A stretch of 64,000 nt of DNA from Branchiostoma floridae (Eukaryota > Chordata > Leptocardii > Amphioxiformes > Branchiostomatidae), in assembly GCF_000003815.2 (NCBI RefSeq), contig NC_049997.1, positions 2,158,484 through 2,222,483 of the forward strand, in the 5' to 3' direction. The notes under the pieces are model-generated. The model worked only from the letters and a program-made list of their open reading frames with translations. It was not told the DNA's origin and ran no database searches. How positions within the stretch are numbered: position 1 is the first letter of the stretch; each line of letters starts with the position of its first letter. Shown here piece after piece: positions 24,501-36,500 of the stretch. The translations under genes and the position numbers were made by a program.

Positions 24501-27500
24501 AAACCGTCAGAAGCCACTAGGCAAAAAAAAAACGCCTCGTACGTTTCTTCTCCTTCTCAAGAGCTACCCACATACCAAATATCAGATCAATCTGTTTTGG
24601 CGTTTTGGAGTTTTTCTGTCCACAGACACAGTGTAGAAGGTTTCTACACATACCTTTTGTATTATGCAAATTACCACCTAATTTGCATAACAAGCATACA
24701 ATTATTTACATCATTACGTAAGCTATCTGCATACCTACAGTCATTAACATCCATCAACCCCTTCTCGCATTATTCCTTCTCAAACCCTAAAACAAGAATT
24801 ACTTTCACCGCCCCTGCGAAATCCCTAGGTGACCAAAACTTACACACCTTACTATGCTTTTACACAGCTACCTACCACTTAAAAATCATCACCCAAACAA
24901 GTCCCAAACAAAAAATAGCAAAACTGTAAGATCCGCTGCAGTGCCATAACACAATATTTTTAGCAAAATCACATCACTTTTTACGCATTTCAGCCATGCC
25001 AGCATTGAATGCCTTTGTTCATCTGAAATTATGATTATGAAAAATCTGAACTCAAACCCACAACATTGAGACCACTGTCGCGGAAGAATTAGTGTGTGCA
25101 ACGTTAAGAGCCTATGGATTCATAGGCCTTTTCTTAAAATAAAGGACCCTTTTCCAAATTCTTTCCAGGATCTGGAGAAGACATTCCACAAGAAGTCTTA
25201 TTTACGTACAACGTAGTCCATTTAGCCTTTGAGACGGATAGCAGTTTCACTGATGGCGGCTTCATGATCCACTTTGAGGGTAATGAATTATGCTTGTTTA
25301 CTATATTTATGTTTCAGTACAGAAGATTAAAAAAAACATAGCAATAGAGTTGAAGCAGTTTGAAATACTTAGTATAGAGCCGCTGGGAAGGTAGTGCTAT
25401 ATATAGTAGTAAATTATTTATTATCTTTATCAATTTGGTGTAATGTGAGAATTTCTACTGAGAGAAAAAAAAGGTAAATTGCCTAAACGTAGCTTTCACT
25501 ATTAGCATAATGAAAAGGCTTTGATTGGATAGAGACATGAGGGGTGAGTTGGGGTCAGGCGATCCGCAACCGCAAAAATTTATTTCATTGTACACATTCC
25601 TATCATTACTATCATTAATTGTTAGTCATTCAATAAAAGATATATATATATCTTCTCACGAAATGTACGTGTACAATGCATCTTTTCTATTGGTTTTATT
25701 TGTGTATTTTTGAATGATAGGACAATACATTAAAAGCGGGTATCTCTTCTCTTCTGGGATTCAGCATTTGATTTGGTAAGTGTTCAGTGCCCAGACCCTG
25801 GCGTTCCCACCAACGGCTACAGGACTGGAGACAGTTTCGAAGTGAATGCTATGGTTTCATTTGGCTGTGATGTCGGCTACATTTTGTTAGGCCAGGAAAG
25901 ACTTACGTGCATTGTTGGTAATGGGATACACTGGAACTTAAACGTTCCAAGCTGTGAAGGTAGGACTTTTATTTTTAATTTTGTAAAATATTCTATACTT
26001 CACATTTATCAATATACCAAAGTCGACAATAAATTTAAACTAATTTAGGCATTTATGTTACCATGTTAACAATTCAACATTTCATATTCCGTTCGCATAA
26101 AAGAGCCTACGCATGCGTGCGTAGCTACAGGGGGACGTTATTTGTACGAAGAGGAGGGAGAAATTCTGCCTCCACTTGATGTACTGACTGGGATGTACCA
26201 AACTAACGTTTTTTGCAGGTACAATCCCCCACAATATAGTATTACAATTTCATTTTAGACATGAAAGAATCCCACATAGAAGTTAATCGGGATAAATCCT
26301 TTCATATTTTAAAGAAATAGGGTATTTTTTTAATTCTGTAAATTTTATGATTTGCTAATCTGTCTTTGCGGACCATGTTTTTAGCATCGTACGTGACGCG
26401 TCAAATATTTATCAAATTATAACATGCAGAAAATAATATATTTGTTTTAACGTCAACTTCGTAGATATTAACTGTTTCTTAACAACGTCAATTTGACACT
26501 TTCCAAACTCACACTTAAAGGATAATTTTCTTTGTCTAGCTGGATAATAGTGGCAGATCAAGAAAAAGTTGTCGTCTTGGAGTTTTTAGAATTCGACATA
26601 CAGTATGAGGAAAGATGCAGATACGATATGCTTCAGATAGAAGACAATTTCAGTACGTTGGTCGCATACTTCGTTATATACGTTTTCTAGGTACACTTTG
26701 CATTTTACTGGATATTTAACTATCAGGATTCCTACAAGTGTAAAAAAAAATAAGCTGTAGATGCATAAGTTTAATTTTTCATACATGTTACAGCTGCATA
26801 TCTATAATAATGATACTGCTACCTGTCTTGTAATTCGAATTGATGTCTGGTATTAAAAAAACATATAAAGTATATATATGACATATCATGTGTACGAAAA
26901 CGTTAAACGTGCTTATCAATGTTTATACCGGAAACATGTGCGCTTATCAATGTTTATGAAGGAAATATTTTACCTTCGATAGATAAAGATGCTTTACGTT
27001 TTTGTTTGGCCATTTTTATACTTTGTTGCTCAGGATTCTACCAAACATTCTGCGGCTGGTCCCAGCCTCCCGTGTACGTCTCGATGTCACCACTCTTGGG
27101 GATTTACTTTCGCAGTGATGCAGCCGTGACAGCAACTGGTTTTAAAATTCATTACTACCTACAGGACAAGTCTGAAGACGGTGTGTTAGAAGCGTTTCTA
27201 TCTTTTGTCACAAAGTTATTCCCTGGCATTTGTCAGTGGAAAACTAGAAAGAGCTCGGAAGTAAATACTACAAGTTTTAACCTCCTCCCTCCCCGTTCAA
27301 CAGTTAAGTGTTCCCAAATCACTCCAAGTGTAAAATGTGGACATTTTATGAATAAATTCTCTCCAAATAAGTGAACTAGTAGAAAGGTCTACATTTGGTC
27401 GGAAGCAAATGCATGTAGCTCATTTCCATTGCCAATTCAATTACATTTATATATGAACAGTTCTAATCTTGCACTATCACACTGTTTTAGATATAGATTT

Positions 27501-30500
27501 AAGAAAGTGTCACCCGTGCAGGAATAATCTCTTGTAGTGATACCCTAAGTAAATTGAAACAGTCTAAGAGCACTTTTGCTATAAATAGACATATATGTAT
27601 CACCCAACAGTCCAAAAAAAATTCCACTGTGCAAGAATTAACTCTTCCAGTGCACCTCGTGTAGAAAGGTGAGATATACAAGTACAGGAACCTCTAAGCA
27701 AAAAAAAAAGAAATAACTCATCCCCCCCTCCCCCGTCCAAAAGTATATTTGAAAAATTTCCGTCTCAGTTTTGCATTCAATATGGCAACATTTCACCTTC
27801 ACTTTTTACACATATCTTAAGTGCAACCATTTATGAAACTTCAAGTAATTTTGTCGTTATTCTTGCGTACATGGGGCAAAATATACATTTTTGCATAAAT
27901 ATTACCACAAAATGCAGGAACGACAGAATTTAAACAATATGATATAATAATCTGTATATATATATGTATAATATATACAATATATATATAACAGTCACCC
28001 TGACCGCCCTCCTCATAAATTAAACAGTTTGTATAAAACTATAAGCTTACCCTTATGTATGCGGGACCTCGTTTGAAAACTGAAAGGCCTATTTTCTGAT
28101 TCAATTTGGCTGACAGCTAGTTTTGGTGGTACGTCCACATAAACTCAGAGTGACGGTTGAGAAAGCAGCACTTGGCCTATGCGAATAGAAAATAACGTAA
28201 AATGGTCCCCTTTCCAGATCGGCAAGGATACCAAAGGATACACCACCTGTCGGGAGATACTGGCGAGTTCTCCTCCATGAACTACCCGCACTACCCCTAC
28301 CGTAACCACGTGTTTCAACGGTGGAACATCACCGTTGATGTACACAAAGCTGTCAAACTGACGTTTTTGGTCTTGGATGTGGAGTACACCGAGGGTTGTG
28401 TACATGACTATGTATTAGTCTTTGACTACTACGAGCACTTTTTTTTTCTGTGCCCCCTGTGCCCACCACTTGACCAGCACTATAACCTCAACTGAACACA
28501 GCCTTGATGTACTTTTCGTCACAGACTTTAAGATTCGCAAAGCTGGATTTTTGGCACGCTATGAAGCAGTGGACAAAAATCAAGGTATAGTTATATTATA
28601 CACAAAGTCTTCCCCAGCTTTAAAATAGAAATATTATATATAATGTAGGATATGTCTAAATCCAAGATAAGTATTTGATGAAACCTAGGTGACTTTTATA
28701 GGAAGTATTCGTGTCTGTTAATTTTTTTCCAGTCAAGTGTGGATAAACATATACGTCCAGCCATGGTCTACAACAGAATACTAGTATACAGAATAGTTTT
28801 AAATTATTCATTTTTGTTTACAATATAGGAAATTCTCCTCCTGACTTTCTGGCTTCTAGATCTGATTGGCTCTTTGTCAGCGACAAGATCAAACAAATCA
28901 GCATCAGTGACTCAACTAATCAGGTTTGGGCTCTCGATGAAGATGGCACGCCTCTGCGACGCACAAATGTTACCAAAATAAATCCTCAAGGTAAACAGAT
29001 TAAGTAGCAAACATGATAATTGTACGTAAACAGTAAAGTTTTTTGCCAAACAGACATTTAAGTGACTTAACCATGATCAGCCCGGGGGGGGGGGGATATT
29101 TCAATATCATTTGCGATTATTTGTTGTAAAAAAATTATTATTTTTTAATTCAAAGTGGTGGTGGTGGCGGAACACAACTGATATCTTAGATATTGATGAC
29201 GTCATTTTAGGTCATAATTTGTAAGTCGTGGAGGTTGCTATTGGAAAGACAAGTCGTAACAAACATTATTATTCTGTTATCTGTGCTTGCTGTTACAATT
29301 TTGTGGACTACCTCGAAGTTTCATCGGAATACCCATTGTTCATGGTGCCAGCCGAATATTCTCTCTTTGCAGCCAGGGGCTGAATTGCGAGGATCTTACA
29401 AAAGGCGGGGCTAAGTCGCAAGGGTCTGAAATGGCAGTCTGTATAAAGCGCCTAATGACCTCAATACGACAGTAATTGCCTCAGTTTCGTTCAGGGACTG
29501 TACGTTTCGAGGTGTGGCTCTCTCGAAACACAGGACCTCCATTTAACGTCCTACCTGAGCGAAGGCCCTAGCCGAAGCTAGATACGCATTTTCACCTGAG
29601 AAAAGTTAGGAAAGGTGTGTAAAGTGTCTTCACAAGGGCAAAAAATCGGTGACACGGCAGGATTCGAACTTGAGGCCTCTCGGTCCTGAGCCAAACACGC
29701 TGCCGCTGCGCCACGCGATCTCCTAAAAGTGTCCTTAACCAAACGCACTTACATTCAAAGCTCGCTGCAGACCGGTGTGAAAAGCCAGATCAGCCATTTT
29801 CGAACTTGACCTGTCTTTTCATAAACGCTACATGCCAACTTATATCATTGATGTCCATCATTATCACCTCGAGTTATCTTGTTTACAGCCAAACGCACTT
29901 ACGTACAAAGCCAACTAACAACAACTCAACTGCTTGGAGAACTGACATGTATTTTGACATTATCTACTAATATCTGCTCGAACGTTATGTCCTAACTTAC
30001 ATCTGTTCGTACATTGCCTCTTCACATTTGCTTCGATATTACCTCACATCTTCTTGGAGATTACCTCCTCCTTCTGAGCTGACCCAACCATGCCACAACT
30101 GTGAGCCAGCACATATGGCTAGGGTACTGATACCTCCTCGTGCCCTGCTGTGGCCTTGAGATGCACAATCCAATGTAGTACATATGGGTCCAACTAATAC
30201 ATTGAGGCTCAATGACATCACAGAATATCTTAATTAATTGGGTTAAAATAAATCCGCATAAATATACATGCATTTAATTGTGTACATCTTTGCCTAAGCT
30301 ACCTGCATGCCTAAAATAGTGCCAATCTGGCCCAGTTACACTGTACATTGACTGCTAAAAGCACACCAAAAGTACCTATATGGCATTACAGACTATTAAT
30401 CCTCCTCGGTTAAGTTTTTGTACCCTCTCAGTTAGTAACATCATCGTTAGATTACTGTTTTTCACCCATAAGGACCGACCCAAGGATTATAAACGAGAAT

Positions 30501-33500
30501 TCACCTTTGCCACAGACAAAACCCACACTGATCTTCTGCACTTACCGACCTCCGGGATCATCAATACAAATTCTAAACGACGTCATACTTTCAGTCGACA
30601 GAGCAACAGACTCAAACCATGAGGTCTTCATTCTAGGAGACTTTAACATCGACTGGTCCAACCCACTGTGCCCCCTGAGGGAGAAGCTGGCTTAATTAAG
30701 CAGCAGTAAGGAGTAACCTTCTTCAGTCTGTGAAAGGACCCACGAGGATAGGTGCGAACAATAGAGATCAAAGAACAGAAACATGTATTGATCTAGTCTT
30801 CACCAACTGCGGGGAGAGATGTACACCAGCGAAGTCGGCTCCCGTGGGGTTCTCTGACCACAACATAACATAGACAACCAGGAAAACCAAGGTTCAAAAG
30901 GGACAACCTCGTGTAGTTGTGAGGAGAATGTACGGGAAGTTCGACCCCGAAGATTTCCAGCGTGACATCGAAATCGCAACCTGGCACCTGGTGTACAATG
31001 AATCCGGTGTAAACATGGCACTTCATGTCCTCACATATTTGCTCAGCGACATCGCAGACAGCCATGCGCCAGTAAAGAAGCGAACAGTGAGGTCCAACTC
31101 AGCACCCGACGAGCTGAGGGAAGTGATGCATCTTAGGGACGAAGCGAAGAGGGAATCCATCTCCTCGTGTTTGGAATCAGATGCACCTGTTTACAAAAAA
31201 CTCAGAAATGCTGCTATTAAACTTTAAAGAGCCAAACTTGAAGAAGCTAAATGTGACACCAGGTCGCTGTGGAAAACACTGAACGGTATGCTGGGTAAAG
31301 GTCAAAGTCAGCCATCTTGTGCAGTCGAACAGGATGGTGTGTACCTTACCAAAGCAGAAGATATAGCAGAGTACTTCAATCACTTCTTCACCCGAAAAGT
31401 GGAATCACTGCGAAGTGGCCTAAATACACGGATCAGTGACAACTTACTAACCTTGATAAAGACGAAGATCATGGAAAACAAAAACTTCACCTTTGAGCTC
31501 AGTCCTGTGCACGCTGAAGAAGTGCATACACTGTTGTTGGCTCTACCTGATGGGAAAGCTGTGGGGTTGGATATCGTGGACAATAAGCTGCTAAGACTAG
31601 CTGCTAAGACTAGCTGCCAACTACATAGCTCAACCTCTAAGTTACATCATAAACCTGTCCTTCACTACGTCTGTTTACCCGTCTGAGTGGAAGAAAGCCA
31701 AAGTGATTCCCCTACCCAAGTCTGCGACTACCCGCTTATGTTGATCGAATGCTAGAGCAATCCGCCTACTATCAGCTATAAGCAAAATAGCTGAACGAAT
31801 CGTACACAACCAAATTTCCACATATTTTCTCCAGAACTCTCTCATCTCAACCCACAAACATGGCTTCAGGAAGAATCACTCTACATCTACAGCACTCCTG
31901 CAAATTGTAGATGATTGGATCCGTAATATTGACCAGGGGAATCTGAAGGAGCTATCTTCATGGACTTTTCTGCTGCATTTGATCTGGTAGATCACGATTA
32001 TCTTCTCAGAAAACTACAATGCTATGGATTCAGCAAGTCTGCAGTTAAATGGATGGAGAGTTACCTCTCTCATCGTTTGCAGTGTGTTTTCTACGATGGT
32101 TCCAATTCTTCCTTTAGGGAAATTACATGTGGAGAACCACAAGGAAGTTGCCTTGGAACCATCCTTTTTAGCATCTTCACCAATGATCTGCCACTAGCTA
32201 CAAAGGAGGCTACCTCAGTTATGTAGGCAGATGATACGTCAGGCTACACATGTGCACCGTCGATCTCAATAAGCATTTCCACCCTGCAGAAGGAGGCTGA
32301 CCTCATAAGCGACTGGGTTCTAATGAACAGACTATTTCTCAACGCCTCTAAAACAAAGACAATCGTAGTTGGAAGTAAACCAAAAATGAAAAAAAAACAT
32401 GTACTTACCTTACATTTGAAAGGCCGGATCATCCAACAAGTCAAAGAAATAAAATCCCTAGGCAGTACACTTGATGAGTGCCTTACGTGGGGCAAACATA
32501 CCAAAGTGACTGCAAAGAAAATGGCCTGCTCCATTGGAATGGTCAAGAAATGCGCCACCTACCTTGACCCCTCACTGCGTAAGAGAAGCTCTTACGCTAT
32601 CGCACCTTGATTACTGCTCCCCAGTCTGGTCCGCCGACTCACAGAAGAACATTGAACTTCAAGTCATGCAAAACAAAGCAGCACAACTGGTTCTGAACTG
32701 TGATTTCAAAACCCCGGTACAACAGCTACACACGTCTCTGTCATGGCAAACTGTTAAACAAAGGTTACTAGCCCACACTATATGTCTCGGTTCCATAGGA
32801 TCGTCACAACACAGCAACCTGCAGTTCTCTACACCCACCTGAATCCGGTCACACACTACAGGACACGTTATGCCACACATCAAACATACAGACTACCAAA
32901 ACCAAGGACTAACGCTATGAAGAGAACTTTTACATATGGAACGACTTTCATTGTAATTGATTGTATGTACTGATGGGTTTGCACTGTATATTATTGTATC
33001 TGTATGTGTTACGTTGTCATTTGTGTATTTTAAGTCCAGGAAGACTAGCATTGAAGTATGTTTGTATCTCTCTGCTAATGGACGAAATTAAGCCTCTAAA
33101 GCCTCTATCTTAATACCAGCCGTATTGACATACTTGCACAAATGCGTTTCACGGCAGTTGACATGCCAGGCTATCACTTAAAGATAATTTGTATACCTTC
33201 ACTTTTTACTTCTTTACATAATCATAAATTCCCTACCCCCACTTTTCCATTCGACAATATGTATAACTAATTGATTAACCACCCCATCACCACAAACTTT
33301 TAAATCTGGCATATACCCAATGTAACTGATATCATCCTGATGTCTCGTGCACAAGAGTGTCACTGAAAACACATTTCAATTTAATGCCTCAAGGGGTGAC
33401 ATAACACTGGCATGTATATTTCAATCTCATATCCTTACTTTCATGCCTTTACTACAAATGCATGTCATTGTGTACATATTTGCCTAAGCTACATACATGC

Positions 33501-36500
33501 CTAAAATGGTGCCAATATTTCGTTCCTTTTCTCAATTATCGTCTTTCGAATGTATTAACTAAAATACCCCTGCAGTTCCCAAATCAATGTTAGCGGGTTC
33601 AAACCTGATTGCAAAAGCTATATTCTATCTAAATATCAAGACTACATCATGCCCGGCACAAGAGATGCATTGAAACAAGTATTATGATAACATATTCTCA
33701 TTAATTAATCAAATTTTCTTCTCCTAATTTGCATAATTTTAATTCATTTTGTACATCTTTTCGTTACCTATCTACATACCAAAAAGCATGACGAGACATT
33801 ATTCCTTTTTTTATTTATCCTACTCAGACGAGGAACAATTGAAAAAACAATGCAACACAATTCCAAAACTTGCCGCAAAGGGGCCAAAACTAATGTAAAT
33901 TGTTCCAGAGCACAAGAACTACCTATCACCCTATTAATAATCGCAATCCATGTTAACGTTATTCAAAATGTTTAGTATTCAAACATACAAATAAAACACC
34001 CTCTGACTTACCATCGTCAACTACCAAGAGGCCAAAAAGTGCATAAAGCTCTTCATGATTACAACATCTAACCACGTTACAAATATCATCGCAACCCATC
34101 CACAGATTCTTGAGACATTCACCGAAGAAACAGAAGAAAAAAAAAAACATCACCAAACTCCTCATGATCCACAACAAAAGGCTACAAGGCCGAAATTCAC
34201 AGCAAATCAACATCGAATCGCCATATATCTACCTACCACATAAATATTAACACCACGCAGGTCCAGATTAAAAAAAAAAGATGACACCAAACGTTTGCTG
34301 CAATACCAATGTCAACCGACATGTGGCACAAAATCCACCTGTACCATCAGCATTCCTACACCTACCCACCAACAAAAACCATTGCAAGCATTCCACCAGC
34401 ACACCAGTTCTTGATATATCCCCCACATCAGCCTTCCTCCCTGCAGTTGTTCCCTTTGGAATGTCCTGACAAAACTGTCCCTGCCATTCAAAAAATAATG
34501 TTAGGGGGCTGAAACATGTTTCACTTTGTCATGACGCTGAAAACTATCTGCCACCAAAATGTCAAGACCATATCATGTCTTGGACAAGAGATATATTGAA
34601 AAAAAACTACTATGATAGATTAATCATTAATTATCCAAATGTACTCCTATTTTGCATAGTTAGTATTTTATTTGTACAACATTGTAACCGGAATGACATT
34701 ACATGATTGTAACGTACCAAAAAATTATGAAAATTCGTTGTTCCCTTATGAGGTATCAATTTCCGAAGTTTTTGACAAAATGCCCCTGCTATCCCCAAAC
34801 AAGTCGCTAGGGGGCCCAAAATTATGTCACTTATTCCTGAGCACATTGAGCTATCTAAAGAGAATAATTAAAATTCTGAACACAAGAGAGAATTCGTAAC
34901 CATAGCTTGTTCAGAGCGCGAAATAGCAAAACCAGAAGTTGCGCTGCAGTACCGAGGGAAGCCGCTAAGTGGCCCAAAATTTTCAGCTTTTATCACAGCC
35001 CAACAATACACTAAGTTCGAAACCGATCCACTCAGCCAGTTATCTTGTTGACAGACAGACAAACACTAGTGAAAATCTATCCTCCATATCAAGGGAAGCC
35101 AGTAGGGGGGGGGCCAAAATCTAATCATTTATAACTTCTATCACACCCAACCTACAAACCAAGTATGAAACTAATCCATCCAGCCGTTCTTGAGTTGTTT
35201 TTTTGACAGACAGACAAACACTAGTTGAAATATAACATCCATGACGTTTTAGGGAAGTAACAACAGTTCTCTTCCTGTAAAGAACTACCTGATCAGTATT
35301 TTGATTTACTTTTCTTCAGGATCCGGCTGGGAAGTGATGGGCAAAGAACGGTTTCAGCAGATCTCAGTTGGGCAGGTGGGGGTATGGGCAGTCTCTGACG
35401 ATTCTACTGTGATGTACCTCGTGGAAACTTACGGGTGAGTATGTAAAGCAGACTGGCACTTATCCTGGCACATTTGATAAAATGCAAAATGGCCCCTCGC
35501 GTTAGATGAATGACGTCATAATTTTGTCATTTTATTTTATGACATGAAAGTTTATGTGATGATTTTTTGTCAGATATTTTCGTAGTTATGCAATACCATA
35601 GCTGTGGGTACCAAAAGTTTGTTTCGAAAACTGCAAATCAAATGAACCCCAGTCAGACTGAACACCGGGTTTCATTTGCAGTTCTTACACAACTTTCCAG
35701 AAAAAAAATTCGGATTTTATATCTAGTGCTCTGGACATGCTATGATCACAGTGGAAGACACATCCTGTGCTCTATAGCAATTAGTATGAGTTTGGGTTAA
35801 CTAGCATTTGATTTCGAATTGAAGCTTGTTTTGTCCAAAATTTTAAAAGAGGATTACTTATGAAATCAATAACGGATTGTGATAATTTTTGGTATTCAAA
35901 AAGCTTGGACAAATATGTACACTATGATATGCTTATAACACAAATAAGGACTACTTTACAATATTAAAGAGAAATTCTACCTTAGCATGTTTAACCCTAT
36001 CCAGACTGGGCTTTTTTGGCCTTCCCTGGCCTAGGGGGGGGGGGGCTCATTCGAACCCCCCCTCTTCGTATTTTCAAAACGGCTTATTGTACGATAACCA
36101 AATTTTCAGGGAAGGTTGTGATCATTGAGTTTTATAATTCCTGCAATTTTAATATCATTATGACGTAATATGACGTAATTATGACGTCATAAATTCATAT
36201 TTTTGGCTAAAACGGGGAATTCCCATAATACCTAGATATCTCACTGAAAAAGTTACCAATAATGGTTTCTTATTAATATTTAAGTGTTATAAGACTTCTG
36301 TTGTCAAAAGTCGACGCAACGACGTCAAAATGACGTCATAGAATGACGTCATCAGTAGTTTAGCTTTCCGCCATCTTGGATTATCAACCTTAAATTTTTC
36401 AATATACATTTTTTTCAACATATAACGCTAAAACCCCTTGGGAATGGATTAAAAACGTTCAAATGAATGTTTTCTGTAAGAAAATACCAAGTAGTGATGA

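Noticed and set aside
24441..24929. 162-residue plus frame
   Set aside because: It covers an inverted TACCTTCGCC-family fragment with an octamer palindrome; the same sequence elsewhere is interrupted by stops.
27181..27374. Extension of the CUB4 last exon to the end of its open frame
   Set aside because: Similarity to CUB stops at the GTGTGT donor, and the phase at 27180 matches the CUB5 exon exactly.
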